From: Sphingomonas natans
GTDB taxonomy: Bacteria > Pseudomonadota > Alphaproteobacteria > Sphingomonadales > Sphingomonadaceae
Direction: 5' to 3'
Length of the DNA: 64,000 nt
Assembly (NCBI RefSeq): GCF_030546695.1
Contig: NZ_JAUOTP010000003.1
Coordinates: 558,001-622,000 of the forward strand
Position numbers and translations under genes: made by a program. Of this stretch, positions 1 to 8,864 are shown in pieces. The notes below the pieces were generated by a model, which made no database searches, was not told the origin of the DNA, and saw only the letters and a program-made list of their open reading frames with translations. Numbering within the stretch: the first letter of the stretch is position 1; the number at the start of each line of letters is the position of its first letter.

Positions 1-899
1 TCGCGTTCGGCATCGACGCCCAGCGCGCGCAGCGCGCGGGGGCGCGACCCTTCGATGACGATGTCCGCGGCCCCGATGAGGTCGCGCAGCCGGGCGAGGT
101 CCGTCTCGTCGCGAAAATCGAAGATCGCCGACTGTTTATCGCCATTGAGCAGATCGAAGAAGCCGGGATGCCCCCCGCGCCCGCCATCCGGTCGCGTGGT
201 GCTTTCGACCTTGGTCACCCGTGCCCCGGCCATCGCCAGCAGGCTTCCGGCGAGCGGTCCGGCCCATAAGGAGGTGAGATCGACGACCAGCGGCGCGCCG
301 GTGCGCGGGCCCTGCGCCTGCGGGAAGGCCGTCGCATCGAACGGTGCCGCGAGGCGCGCGGCGGGTCGATCGGCGGCGAGGGCGAGGCCGAGCACGCGTC
401 CCCGCTCGACCAGCGTCTCGCGCGGCCAGGTGCGCACGAAGGCCGCCAGCGCGTCCCAGTCGCCGACGTCGGTCTGGACCATCGCTCCCGCGAGCGACCA
501 GTCGTCGTCGCGCGGCAGGTTGATCGCCAGCAGGCCATCCGTCGCCGCGAGCAGCCGGCAGCTGCGATTGGCCGAAATGTCTCCCGATCGCGCCAGACCC
601 AGCAGGCGCGATCGTTCGCCGAGCAGCAGGGCACCGCTGGCGGGCAGGCGCGTGCTGGCCGACAGGATCCGCAGGACCTCGAGGCTCGCATCGGCGAGCG
701 TGGTGAGCGGGACCGGCGGGACGCGGCCTGGTCCATCGGGGCGCCCGGTCACGTTCATGAGCCCGGCCCGGCGCCAGGCGAGCGCGGGATGATCGCCGGC
801 ACTGGGCGTGGAAGCCAGCGCGACGCCGAACCGGTCGGTCAGCAGCCGCGCGAGCGCCTGCGGAAGCGCCGTCCAGGATGATCGCGAGAGGCCCTCCAT
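1..899 (-). CDS. CoA transferase, CaiB/BaiF (family III), C-terminus beyond window
   Basis: Reading from an ATG at 899 (AGGA about seven bases upstream) the frame stays open to the window edge, about 299 residues. The N-terminal ~190 residues are poorly conserved. Near residue 200 comes VVDLTSLWAGPLAGSLLAMAG, which is how family III CoA-transferase domains begin, and near residue 280 comes ADIVIEGSRPRALRALGV, matching the D-V-x-I-E segment of the same fold. The enzyme would move CoA between acyl groups in the cytoplasm. The extra N-terminal region makes it longer than simple CaiB proteins, and the rest lies outside the window. It is divergent from the enoyl-CoA hydratase gene, with an 80-base gap. 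The substrate is unknown. Confidence 0.8.
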   Translation of the reverse strand, partial: MEGLSRSSWTALPQALARLLTDRFGVALASTPSAGDHPALAWRRAGLMNVTGRPDGPGRVPPVPLTTLADASLEVLRILSASTRLPASGALLLGERSRLLGLARSGDISANRSCRLLAATDGLLAINLPRDDDWSLAGAMVQTDVGDWDALAAFVRTWPRETLVERGRVLGLALAADRPAARLAAPFDATAFPQAQGPRTGAPLVVDLTSLWAGPLAGSLLAMAGARVTKVESTTRPDGGRGGHPGFFDLLNGDKQSAIFDFRDETDLARLRDLIGAADIVIEGSRPRALRALGVDAER

Positions 900-978
900 A
901 TCATCGTCCTGGCGAAGCCGGTGTCGCTTGTCGATTGCGCGCCTTGTCAGGGGCATCCGTCGCGGTCACCGTGGATCC

Positions 979-1956
979 ATGGAGGGCGAGCGCCTCGAGC
1001 CGTGGATGCTGCAGGCCGACTGGCGGGCCGAGATGCCGGCCTATCTGGTCGTCGATCTCGCGTCCTGGCCGGACGATCTCGACCTCGATCCCCTGCCCCC
1101 CGTTCCGCTCATCGGCCTCGGCGCGCGCGACCATCCCCAGGCGCATCGCGTCGACGCGCTGGCAGAACCCGAACTTCCGCCCGCCGCCCTCGCCCTCACC
1201 ATGACCCGCTGCCCCCGCGCCGCGGCCACCCTCGTCCAGCTCCTCCGCGCAACGGCGTCGCTTGCGGCCGACGATGCCCTGACCGCGGAATCCTTCGCTT
1301 ATGCGATGCTGCAAGGCGGGCGCGAGCATCATCTCTGGCGCGAAGCCCGCACGCCGGGCCCGATCGATCCTGGCGGTGCGGTCATCGTCTCGCGCGCGGG
1401 CAACCGGCTCGAGGTCCGCCTCGACCGCCCGGCGGCGCGCAATGCGATTGATCGGGCGATGCGCGACGCGTTGTTCGATGCGTTCAGCGTCGCCGCGATC
1501 GACAGGACGATCGAGGCCGTACGTCTGACAGGCGAAGGGCGCTGCTTCAGCATGGGCGCGGATCTGACCGAGTTCGGCACCACAACCGATCCCGCCGAGG
1601 CGCATGCCGTGCGCATGCGAACCCTGCCGGCAAGAGCGCTCGCGCGCCGGCCGGACATTTACGAGGTGCACGTCCAGGGTGGCTGCGTCGGATCGGGCCT
1701 CGAACTCGCCGCCTTCGCCCCCCGGCTCACGGCGTCGCCCGACGCCTGGTTCCAATTGCCCGAAATCGGCATGGGGATCCTGCCCGGTGCCGGAGGCTGC
1801 GTCTCGCTTCCGCGCCGCATCGGGCGGCAGCGCGCGGCCGCATTGATGCTGTCAGGCAAGCGCATCGGCGCCGCGACGGCGCTGCGCTGGGGGCTCGTCG
1901 ACGCGATCATGGACGAGGCGCCCGGCGATCAAGGTGGCGCGGACCCGGACGTCTGA
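979..1956 (+). CDS. Enoyl-CoA hydratase/isomerase family protein
   Basis: 325 residues from the ATG at 979. The C-terminal ~190 residues carry the crotonase fold: a VRLDRPAARNAID entry strand, an oxyanion segment around residue 190 (CFSMGADLTEF), a second oxyanion segment around 235 (QGGCVGSGLELAA) and LPEIGMGILPGAGG. The first ~130 residues are an unusual extension with no clear motif, so the protein is longer than the usual ~260 residues. It probably hydrates or isomerises an enoyl-CoA intermediate in the same pathway as the flanking CoA-transferase and ligase. Its 3' end overlaps the 3' end of the convergent amidohydrolase gene by about 105 bases, which is long for bacterial genes. Confidence 0.8.
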   Translation: MEGERLEPWMLQADWRAEMPAYLVVDLASWPDDLDLDPLPPVPLIGLGARDHPQAHRVDALAEPELPPAALALTMTRCPRAAATLVQLLRATASLAADDALTAESFAYAMLQGGREHHLWREARTPGPIDPGGAVIVSRAGNRLEVRLDRPAARNAIDRAMRDALFDAFSVAAIDRTIEAVRLTGEGRCFSMGADLTEFGTTTDPAEAHAVRMRTLPARALARRPDIYEVHVQGGCVGSGLELAAFAPRLTASPDAWFQLPEIGMGILPGAGGCVSLPRRIGRQRAAALMLSGKRIGAATALRWGLVDAIMDEAPGDQGGADPDV

Positions 1957-3291
1957 GAGGTCGGCCCGAGCCTCCTGCCAGGATGTTGCGAGCAGGCAGA
2001 GATCGGCGTCGCCGCCGACGGTCACGAACCGGGTGCGGGTAAGATCGAGCGGATCGGCAAGATAGAGCGAGAGGGCCTGTTCGGGCGACAGCGCCTCCTC
2101 CCCCCCGAGGACGGCGCCTTCGCGCGTGCGCCGCGAGACTGCCGTGGCCATGGCCGCCCAGGGGTCGGTCGGTCCATAAGGGGCATCGCTGCTTCCGGCC
2201 AACGCAATGCCGGCGTCCACAAAGGCGCGAAGCCGATACAGCTCCGGCCAGAGGGCGCAATCAATGTCCCGCCGATAGCGATCGCCGCGCGCGTGGATGA
2301 AGAGCGGCTGGCTGACGACTGCCGTCTTCAGGGCCGCAATCCGGCCAAGGAGGCTGTCGGGTGTCACCGAGGCATGCTCGATCCGGTCGGCGGGGTGGAC
2401 GCCCGCCTCTTCCAGCGCCGCGATCGTGTAGACGAGCTCGACCTCGGTCACGCAATGGACGGCGACACCGCGCTGCTGGGCGTGGGCGGCGACGATGTCG
2501 GCGATCAGGTCGGCATGATCCGGCAGATCGGCCTCGTGCAGGTGGATCTTGACCGGCCCCAGAGCAAGAAACGGATTATAGTCCAGATCCGCCAGCGCGC
2601 GGGTTCCGGCCAGGACGACGCGCTGCGCCAGACGGCCTGCCCGCTGCTCCTCACTCACCCAGTGATGGGCGTCCCGCCCGTTGCTGGGGCTCATCTCGGT
2701 CAGGCCGGTCACGCCGCGGGCCGCATAGTCGGCGGCGATCGCGTCGAGCGCAGGCGGCTGTCCGCCGAGCGCGCGTCGCAGCCACGCATCGTCGTCGAAC
2801 AGCCGGGCGGTGGTCCGATCGAGGCGGTCCGACGGTGGTTCGCCGCCAGCCAGCAGCCTGGCCAGACCCGCGCTGTTGAAGACCCACATCCGCCCGGAGC
2901 GGTGCTGGATCCGGACCGGCCTGTCCGGCGCGACCCGATCGAGCCAGTCGCGGTCGATCGGTCCGGCCACCCCCTCATCATAGCCGACGCCGCGCAGCCA
3001 GCCGTCTCCGGGTTCACCGAGCCGCGCGGCGAGGTCCCGGGCCGTGGCTACTTCCGGAGGCCCGCATCCCACGGAGGACCGGGCGACCGCGGTGGCGGCG
3101 AGATGAAGATGATGATCGTGCAGGCCGGGCAGAAGCGCGCCGCCCCGGGCATCGATCAGCGTCTCACCACCGCGCGGGTCGAGCGCCCCGATCGTGGCAA
3201 TCCGGCCGGCGTCGATGCGGACGTCTGCGATCCGGCCATCGCGGAACGAGGCGTTGCGGATAAGGACAGGCGGATCGGCGATGATGCCCAA
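1852..3291 (-). CDS. Amidohydrolase family 3 (YtcJ-like) metal-dependent hydrolase
   Basis: 479 residues with the amidohydrolase layout. A small N-terminal beta region runs into LLPGLHDHHLHLAA near residue 55-68 (the metal-binding His pattern). A TIM-barrel body follows with HCVTEVE, RIEHASV and AGSSDAPYGP, the late Asp-containing metal and catalytic segment. The C-terminal beta strands carry GGDADLCLL. It is predicted to hydrolyse an amide or cyclic C-N bond in the cytoplasm. The start shown is a TTG placed directly after the upstream CoA-ligase stop (3295-3297), suggesting translational coupling; the exact start is uncertain. Its role in the CoA pathway is not evident and it may act on an amide form of the substrate. 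Confidence 0.8.
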   Translation of the reverse strand: MGIIADPPVLIRNASFRDGRIADVRIDAGRIATIGALDPRGGETLIDARGGALLPGLHDHHLHLAATAVARSSVGCGPPEVATARDLAARLGEPGDGWLRGVGYDEGVAGPIDRDWLDRVAPDRPVRIQHRSGRMWVFNSAGLARLLAGGEPPSDRLDRTTARLFDDDAWLRRALGGQPPALDAIAADYAARGVTGLTEMSPSNGRDAHHWVSEEQRAGRLAQRVVLAGTRALADLDYNPFLALGPVKIHLHEADLPDHADLIADIVAAHAQQRGVAVHCVTEVELVYTIAALEEAGVHPADRIEHASVTPDSLLGRIAALKTAVVSQPLFIHARGDRYRRDIDCALWPELYRLRAFVDAGIALAGSSDAPYGPTDPWAAMATAVSRRTREGAVLGGEEALSPEQALSLYLADPLDLTRTRFVTVGGDADLCLLATSWQEARADLSDVRVRATLIAGRLVHDRVDEPPAQRRRGADALA

Positions 3292-3294
3292 CCT

Positions 3295-4782
3295 TTACGA
3301 AAACAGCTTCTTGACCTCGCGGCGCAGGAGCTTGCCCATCTCGTTATAGGGTAACGCCTCGACCCGTTCGATCCGTTCCGGAACGCGCGAGGAGCGCAGA
3401 CGATCACGGATCAGCTTCTTCAGATCGTCGTCGCTCGCGGCGATGTCGCCCTTGGGGACGATCGCGACCCCGACCGCTTCGCCCCATTCGGCGGACGCAA
3501 TGCCCACGGCCGCGGCGTCGGCGACGCCCGGATGGGACAGCAGCACGTCCTCGATCTCGCCCGGCGACATATTCTCTCCGCCGCGCACGATCACGTCGTC
3601 CGCGCGCCCGGACAGGAAGAGATAGCCGTCGGCGTCGAGATAACCGGCATCGCGCGTCGGGAACCAGCCATCCGCGATCAGGGCGCTGCGTTCCTTATAT
3701 TCGCCCGACACCTGATCTCCGCGCACATAGATCTCGCCCGCCTCGCCCGCCGGCAGTGCGTGGCCGGCTTCGTCGCGGATCTCGATCTCGACGCTGGGCA
3801 ACGGCTTGCCGACCGAGCCGAGCCGAGCCCGGATCGCCGGGTCGGCCGAACCTTGCGCCGCGCGATGTTCGTCGGGTCCAAGCAGCGCGACCGTGGAACT
3901 GGTTTCGGTGAGCCCATAGGCGTTGGTGAACGCGGTCTGGGGAAACAGGTCGAGCGCCTTGCCGATCAGTTCGATCGGCATCTTGCCGCCGCCATAGGCG
4001 ATGGCGCGCAGGCTGGAGAGGTCGGCCCCGTCGGTCTTGTCCAGCTCTTCCACGATCCGGGACAGCATGGTCGGCACCAGGAAGGCGTTGCTGACCCGGT
4101 GGGCCTGCGCCAGCCCGATCCATTCGGCCGGATCGAAGGCCGGCAGCAGAAGGATGCGGCGCATCGCATAGATGGAGCTCATCAATGCCGAAATGCCGGC
4201 GATATGATAAGGCGGCACCGACACGAGGGCGGAATCCTGTTCCTCCGCGGCGCCGAACTCGACCGATCCGATAATGTAGGACACGAGATTGAAGTGGCGC
4301 AGGATCGCGGCCTTGGGCGCGGCCGTGGTGCCGCTCGTGAACAGCTGGACGGCGATGCCCGCGCCTTCGCCGGCATCCCGGTCGGGATCCTGGGTCGCAA
4401 GGGCGGCGGTGAGGAAGTCCGCGCGGTCGAGGATGACGTTGCGGGGGTCTGTCGCCAGCGTCCCCACCCGCGCCGCATCGCCCACGACATAAGCCGGCTC
4501 GAGGCGGACGATCAGCGCCCCCAGATCGACGTCGGCGAGCCGGTAGTTGAGCGGGCAATAGGGCACGCCGGCGAGTGCGGCGCCGAACAGGGCGATCGCG
4601 GCCGCCTCGCTGCCCGTGTCGAGCAAAGCGACATGCTCGACCCCGCTGGCGGCGATCTGCGCGGCGGCGCCGGTCGCGGCCCCCCATAGTTCGCCATAGG
4701 TCCAGTCGCGACCGTCGCAGGTCAGCCCGACCCGGTCGGGTTCGGCGTCGGCCGCCATTTTGAGAAGCAGAGAGATATCCAC
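3295..4782 (-). CDS. AMP-dependent acyl-CoA synthetase/ligase
   Basis: 495 residues, the usual length for ANL-superfamily ligases. The P-loop motif LFTSGTTAAPKAA lies at residues 148-159, the NAYGLTETSS motif near 288, the YLFLSGRADD hinge near 385, and a C-terminal subdomain ends with a conserved-type lysine in NEMGKLLRREV. It activates a carboxylic acid to its acyl-AMP and then acyl-CoA. It is the likely entry step for the pathway encoded by the neighbouring CoA-transferases, hydratase and dehydrogenases. The start is a GTG at 4782 without a clear ribosome-binding site; an in-frame ATG eight codons later is possible. The substrate cannot be told from sequence. Confidence 0.9.
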   Translation of the reverse strand: MDISLLLKMAADAEPDRVGLTCDGRDWTYGELWGAATGAAAQIAASGVEHVALLDTGSEAAAIALFGAALAGVPYCPLNYRLADVDLGALIVRLEPAYVVGDAARVGTLATDPRNVILDRADFLTAALATQDPDRDAGEGAGIAVQLFTSGTTAAPKAAILRHFNLVSYIIGSVEFGAAEEQDSALVSVPPYHIAGISALMSSIYAMRRILLLPAFDPAEWIGLAQAHRVSNAFLVPTMLSRIVEELDKTDGADLSSLRAIAYGGGKMPIELIGKALDLFPQTAFTNAYGLTETSSTVALLGPDEHRAAQGSADPAIRARLGSVGKPLPSVEIEIRDEAGHALPAGEAGEIYVRGDQVSGEYKERSALIADGWFPTRDAGYLDADGYLFLSGRADDVIVRGGENMSPGEIEDVLLSHPGVADAAAVGIASAEWGEAVGVAIVPKGDIAASDDDLKKLIRDRLRSSRVPERIERVEALPYNEMGKLLRREVKKLFS

Positions 4783-4848
4783 AGGTGGTGGCCGCCTTTT
4801 CGGTGCCGCAGCCTTGATGGCCAGCCGGCGGCTGGCCGGAGGATGCCG

Positions 4849-5139
4849 TCAGTCGGAGGAAGGGAGGGGTTTGGCGTCCTTGAGCTGGCACGCCACACCA
4901 TCGATCGACAGAGACCCGGCGCCCGGCTTCACGCACAGCAGCTCGAAGCTGGCGGCCGCGTCGCTATAGCGCTTGCCCATCTTGGTGCCCGCCGCGAAGG
5001 CCGGATCGGGCACGCCTTTGTCGCCTGTGCGCTCCTCGACCATCGGGGCACCGCCGCATTCGATGCTACCCGGTCCGAGTTTGATCACCATGACCTCGGT
5101 GTCGCACACCGCGCTCTTGAGTTTCGTGCCGGCTTTCAT
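4849..5139 (-). CDS. Small protein of unknown function beside acyl-CoA synthetase
   Basis: 96 residues from an ATG with GAAGGA five bases upstream, so it is well supported as a gene. It starts MKAGTKLKSAVCDTEVMVIK and has three further Cys (C28 in IECGGAPM, C69 in LLCVKPG, C84 in VACQLKD), with no signal peptide or membrane segment. I recall similar small proteins next to CoA ligases in actinobacterial and sphingomonad degradation clusters, but no function is established to my knowledge. The paired short beta-like halves (KSAVCDTEVMVIK...GG and SFELLCVKPG...L) suggest a small metal-binding or scaffold domain, which is inference only. It lies between the CoA-transferase and ligase genes on the same strand. 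Confidence 0.75.
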   Translation of the reverse strand: MKAGTKLKSAVCDTEVMVIKLGPGSIECGGAPMVEERTGDKGVPDPAFAAGTKMGKRYSDAAASFELLCVKPGAGSLSIDGVACQLKDAKPLPSSD

Positions 5140-5166
5140 GTCGATCCTTCTCCAGTGCGGGCCGGT

Positions 5167-6396
5167 TCAGGCGATCGCGCCCTTGGCCTTCAGGGCCTCG
5201 ATCTGATCCCATTCGAGACCGAGCTCCATCAGGAACAATTCGGTATGCTCCGAGGCTTGCGGCGCGCGGGTGGTCTCGACCGGCGCGTGGTTGAACTGCA
5301 CGGGGTTGCGGACCAGCTTCATCGACGGCGTACCCTCGTCGATCGCGTCGACTTCGATGAGCATGTCGTTGGCCAGCGCCTGCTCGTCGGTCGTCAGCTC
5401 CAGCAGGCTCTGCGCCGGGGCCCATTGCCCGGTGAAGCTCTTCAGATGGCTGCGCCAATATTCGAAGGGCTTCTGTGCGAAGGCCTCGACGAGGATGTCG
5501 CTCATCGGCTGCCAGTTTTCCATGAGTGCCCGACCGGTCGCGAAGCGCGGGTCCTGGCCGAGTTCAGGGCGGCCGATATGGTCGAACAGGCTCTGGGCGT
5601 AGGGCTCTGGCGTCAGTGTGCACAGATTGATGGTGCGATTGTCGGCGGTCTTGAAATTGCCGAGGAACGGATTTCCCGGCATGCCGCCCGAAACCGGCAT
5701 CCGCGCCTGCGACGCCACGCCTGTCTCGAGCGCCTGGTTGATGCCGAGTCCCGCCGCCCACCAGGCGGTCGACAGCAGCGACACATCGAGCTCCGTCGCC
5801 TCGCCGGTCCGCTCGCGGTGGAACAGGGCCGCCGAAATGCCGCCGGCGATGAACATGCCGCCGATCGAATCCCCGAAGGCGCCGATCGGCTGGGTCAGGA
5901 TGCCGTCGATTTCGGGGGGCGACATGGCCTGGCCGATGCCCGTCCGGGTCCAGAAGGCGGTCCCGTCAAATCCGCCCGCCGCGCGCTCGACCCCCTTGTC
6001 GCCGAAGGCCGATCCACGCGCATAGATAATGTTCGGATTGACGGCCCGGATATGCTCGATGTCGAACTTGTTCTTCTGCCGGGCGGACGGCAGGTAATTG
6101 GTCAGGAAGACGTCAGCCGTCTTCGCGATCTCGTAGAGCAGTTCCTGCCCCTCCGGCGTCGACACGTCGATGCCCACGCTGCGCTTGCCGCGATTGGGAT
6201 GCTCCATCATCGGGTTGCGGTTGGGATCTACGCCTTGGCCATTCATGTTGATGAAGCCACGCTGCGTGTCGCCGCGCACCGGATGCTCGATCTTGATGAC
6301 GTCCGCGCCCCAGTCGGCGAGCACCGCGCCTGCCGCCGGAACGAAGGTGAACTGAGCCACCTCCAGCACGCGTACGCCCTTCATTACCTGCGCCAT
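5167..6396 (-). CDS. CaiB/BaiF (family III) CoA-transferase
   Basis: 409 residues from the ATG at 6396; an in-frame TTG at 6417 and ATG at 6384 are alternatives. The N-terminus has the classic [32 protein letters not shown] entry, then a small-domain segment with [12 protein letters not shown] (the family's catalytic-Asp region lies further on, in [22 protein letters not shown]), and [19 protein letters not shown]. It is predicted to transfer CoA to a pathway acid, or to act as an acyl-CoA racemase-like enzyme. It is first in a same-strand run with the 96-residue protein, CoA ligase and amidohydrolase genes, probably one operon. It is divergent from an SDR gene across a 220-base regulatory gap. 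Confidence 0.88.
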   Translation of the reverse strand: MAQVMKGVRVLEVAQFTFVPAAGAVLADWGADVIKIEHPVRGDTQRGFINMNGQGVDPNRNPMMEHPNRGKRSVGIDVSTPEGQELLYEIAKTADVFLTNYLPSARQKNKFDIEHIRAVNPNIIYARGSAFGDKGVERAAGGFDGTAFWTRTGIGQAMSPPEIDGILTQPIGAFGDSIGGMFIAGGISAALFHRERTGEATELDVSLLSTAWWAAGLGINQALETGVASQARMPVSGGMPGNPFLGNFKTADNRTINLCTLTPEPYAQSLFDHIGRPELGQDPRFATGRALMENWQPMSDILVEAFAQKPFEYWRSHLKSFTGQWAPAQSLLELTTDEQALANDMLIEVDAIDEGTPSMKLVRNPVQFNHAPVETTRAPQASEHTELFLMELGLEWDQIEALKAKGAIA

Positions 6397-6616
6397 AAGA
6401 TAGTCTGTCCCCGGCAATCATGCGGTCTGTCGTCAGCCGATCATGGGGTCCGAAGTATCTGCAAGGCTACGGCGGGCATAGCCGCGCAGGGCCGCTGCGG
6501 GCAGTCATCGTCGGCGCGATACGCGCGGCCTTTGGATCGCTTGCTCGCGTCTGCGCCGGGACGCATTGCAAACCCCGACGTGCATTCCGGCACAGATCCG
6601 ATCAGGGAGAGCAACC

Positions 6617-7396
6617 GTGAAAATTGACCCGTCTCTGTCAGCTGTCGTCACCGGCGGCGCGTCTGGACTTGGTCTCGCGACGGTCAAGGCGCTGCGCGCG
6701 CAAGGCGCCAGCGTCGCGATCTTCGATCTGAACGAGGAAGCCGGCGCTGCCGCCGCCGCCGAAACTGGCGCCTCGTTCGTGCCTTGCGACGTGCTGTCGG
6801 ACGACAGTGTCGATCGGGCCTTTGCCGCCGCGCGCGCCGTGCAGGGACAGGAGCGCGCGCTCATCTGCTGCGCCGGCGGCGGCAATGCGATCACGACCAT
6901 CAAGCAGGATCGCGAGACGGGCGCGATCACGATTTTCCCGACCGACAAGTTCGAGCTCGTCGTCCGGCTGAACGTCGTCGGCACCTTCCGCTGCATCACG
7001 CGCGGCGCGGCCGGCATGGCGACGCTGGAGCCAATCGCCGGCGAGCGCGGCGCCATCATCAGCACGGCGTCGGCGGCCGCGACTGACGGCCAGATGGGCC
7101 AGGCCGCTTATTCCGCCGGCAAGGCCGCGATCGTCGGCATCACGCTGCCCGTAGCGCGCGACCTGTCGCGCTTCGGCATCCGGGTGAACACGATCCAGCC
7201 CGGCCTGTTCGCCACGCCGATGATGCTGCGCGCCCCCCAGGCCATGCTCGACAAACTGGGTGCGATGGTCCCGTTCCCGCCGCGCATGGGCGACGCCTCC
7301 GAATATGCCAGTCTCGCGCTCGAGCTGCTGCGCAACGGCTATATGAATGGGGAAACGATCCGGCTGGACGGCGCTATCCGCATGCAACCCCGATGA
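6617..7396 (+). CDS. SDR family oxidoreductase (3-hydroxyacyl-CoA dehydrogenase-like)
   Basis: 259 residues from a GTG at 6617, chosen because GGGAGAG precedes it; an upstream in-frame ATG would add a non-conserved tail. The NAD(P)-binding TGGASGLG lies at residues 11-18, Asp after the second strand (FDLNE) suggests NAD preference, and the catalytic Tyr165-x3-Lys169 sits in YSAGK. Sequence style (SAVVTGGASGLGLATVKAL, late NTIQPGLFATPMM) is close to type-10 hydroxysteroid/3-hydroxyacyl-CoA dehydrogenases. It likely oxidises the hydroxyacyl-CoA made by the enoyl-CoA hydratase. It is followed by the tetR gene on the same strand. Confidence 0.88.
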   Translation: MKIDPSLSAVVTGGASGLGLATVKALRAQGASVAIFDLNEEAGAAAAAETGASFVPCDVLSDDSVDRAFAAARAVQGQERALICCAGGGNAITTIKQDRETGAITIFPTDKFELVVRLNVVGTFRCITRGAAGMATLEPIAGERGAIISTASAAATDGQMGQAAYSAGKAAIVGITLPVARDLSRFGIRVNTIQPGLFATPMMLRAPQAMLDKLGAMVPFPPRMGDASEYASLALELLRNGYMNGETIRLDGAIRMQPR

Positions 7397-7522
7397 ACGG
7401 GGCGCTGAGAGGGCAAAGATTGCACCACGCGCTTGCCATCATGCAGCAGGACCGTCATCTTTCTCGACGTGAAGGCGGAAACGCGTAAGGCGAAAAGTCG
7501 AATGCGAACGGAGGAATCGGGA

Positions 7523-8272
7523 GTGCTGAAGAAGACGGCCATTGCACGGCGACAGGCCGAGCCGGCCCCCGCTCCCGGTCCAGCGCGCGGACAAGCCGGA
7601 CGCCCGACCACGGCCGAGCTTGAACGCCGCAAGGCCAATGTCATGGAAGTGGCGACGCAATTGTTCGTCGCGCAAGGCTATGCCGAGACGTCGCTGGTCG
7701 ACATCGCAAAGCGCTCGGGAGTGGCGACGCGTACGCTGTATCAGCATTTCGGCGACAAGGAGGCGATCTTCCGCGAGGTCGTCTTCGCCCGTCGCGTCGC
7801 AGCCCTGATGCCGCCGTCGGAGCCGGATCGCGATGCGTCGCTGTTCGATGCGCTTCTTGGAGAAACCAAAGAACTGCTTCAATATGTTCTAGATCCTCAC
7901 TCGGTCGACGTCATGCGCCTGATGGTCGCAGAGAGCCGGCGGTTCCCCGACCTGATGAAGAAAGTCGCCAACGCCACGTTCGCGCGCGTGCTAAACAATA
8001 TTACTCACGTATTCACCGTCCTCGCCGAGGACGGACAGATCCCCGCCGACGACCATGCGACCTCCGCGCGCCTGTTCGTCGACCTGATCCTCGGCAACAC
8101 GCCGATCATGGTCTACACACACTGGCACACCATTCGTCCGAGCACGTCCGAACTAGAGCGCAAGATCGAACTGTTCATCGCCGGACGGTTCGGACCGCGG
8201 ATCGCAAAGGCATCGCGCACTAAGCCCAAGCGCCGCCCGCGGGCACAGGGTGCGGCTCAGGCCAGCACCTGA
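7523..8272 (+). CDS. TetR/AcrR family transcriptional regulator
   Basis: 249 residues from a GTG at 7523 with GGAGG eight bases upstream; in-frame ATGs further up lack such a site. After a basic, proline-rich ~35-residue N-terminus comes the TetR DNA-binding domain: RKANVMEVATQLFVAQGYAETSLVDIAKRSGVATRTLYQHFGDKEAIF. The remainder is an alpha-helical ligand domain like the AcrR_C group, and the C-terminus is strongly basic. It sits between the SDR gene and the TonB/MFS half of the island, so it is the obvious candidate local repressor, responding to a pathway metabolite. A shared 13-base motif in two nearby promoters (8464-8476 and 12186-12198) could be its operator; that link is inference. Confidence 0.88.
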   Translation: MLKKTAIARRQAEPAPAPGPARGQAGRPTTAELERRKANVMEVATQLFVAQGYAETSLVDIAKRSGVATRTLYQHFGDKEAIFREVVFARRVAALMPPSEPDRDASLFDALLGETKELLQYVLDPHSVDVMRLMVAESRRFPDLMKKVANATFARVLNNITHVFTVLAEDGQIPADDHATSARLFVDLILGNTPIMVYTHWHTIRPSTSELERKIELFIAGRFGPRIAKASRTKPKRRPRAQGAAQAST

Positions 8273-8451
8273 CGCCCAACGCGTCACTGCATTCGAAGCG
8301 GGCACCGTCGCGCGGTATCGCGCCCACACGCCTAAGCGCACCTCTGATTCCTATTCCGCTCCGCCGCCCCAAGGCTGCGGAGCGTTCGGCGCAGGCGCAC
8401 CCGCTCGCCCCCTGTCCGCCGGAAATCGTCTCGCGCACCGCCGTAATCTTA

Positions 8452-8479
8452 TTGACATGCTGCCTATGCATTGCATAAT
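8452..8479 (+). promoter_or_regulatory. Near-consensus sigma-70 promoter with embedded palindrome
   Basis: TTGACA at 8452-8457 and CATAAT at 8474-8479 are separated by 16 bases, a very good match to the -35/-10 consensus in a GC-rich genome. The spacer and -10 element contain the palindrome TATGCA-T-TGCATA (8465-8477), placed where a repressor would block polymerase. Transcription would start near 8486 and run through a hairpin-rich leader into the 43-residue ORF at 8596. Confidence 0.6.
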
Positions 8480-8506
8480 GCTCAGAGCAGGGCTCCTTAT
8501 CGAACC

Positions 8507-8580
8507 CGCGGAGACCGCCTCGGCGGGAACCTCACAAGAAGTCGGCCTCCAAGCCGGCTCCTGATGTGGTCTCGGAGCAC
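8507..8580 (+). promoter_or_regulatory. Hairpin-rich 5' leader upstream of a small membrane ORF
   Basis: Downstream of the promoter, GAGACC (from about 8512) can pair with GGTCTC (about 8571-8577), enclosing two inner stems: CCGCC-TC-GGCGG and GTCGGC-CTCCAA-GCCGGC. This is a compact three-stem arrangement ending about 20 bases before the start codon at 8596. It may be a cis-regulatory leader or a short non-coding RNA; no known riboswitch class is recognised. Confidence 0.35.
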
Positions 8581-8595
8581 ACAGAGCCTGGAGAG

Positions 8596-8727
8596 ATGAT
8601 TATGCGGAATTGGATGACTGCCCGCTTCGAGCGCACGGAATCCTGCTCGGACGTTTATGCCGTATTCGTTAGCATCCCGGCGATTGGGTTGCTAATCTAC
8701 GGTTTTTGGTCGACGGGCTTGCTCTGA
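8596..8727 (+). CDS. 43-residue predicted single-span membrane protein
   Basis: Opens with ATG-ATT-ATG at 8596, preceded by TGGAGAG. The peptide begins MIMRNWMTARFERTESCSDV and then has one hydrophobic span (about residues 20-38, YAVFVSIPAIGLLIYGFW) ending STGLL. Support comes from the strong promoter, the ribosome-binding site and the clear amphipathic-plus-transmembrane layout. No homologous family is recognised. It lies alone between tetR and the broken dioxygenase gene. Its stop overlaps the far end of the reading frame of the opposite-strand pseudogene. Confidence 0.5.
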   Translation: MIMRNWMTARFERTESCSDVYAVFVSIPAIGLLIYGFWSTGLL

Positions 8728-8864
8728 CAGCTTTGACCCACAGCTTTTCTTCTTTCGACCGCATGTCGGACAGCATCGCGCCTGTCGTCCGCTAGAATAA
8801 GAGGCCCGCGAGCAGTCCCTCCGGACTTGCCCTCCACGGGATTCCTTGCGTGTCCAGGGGCGGG

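Noticed and set aside
4843-6627. 594-codon plus-strand frame opposite the CoA-transferase gene
   Set aside because: Antisense shadow of two clear minus-strand genes; no domain or start signal.
8461-8480. Lux-box-like reading of the palindrome in the small-ORF promoter
   Set aside because: No LuxI/LuxR quorum-sensing pair in the window and spacing differs from lux boxes; a TetR-type operator is more economical.
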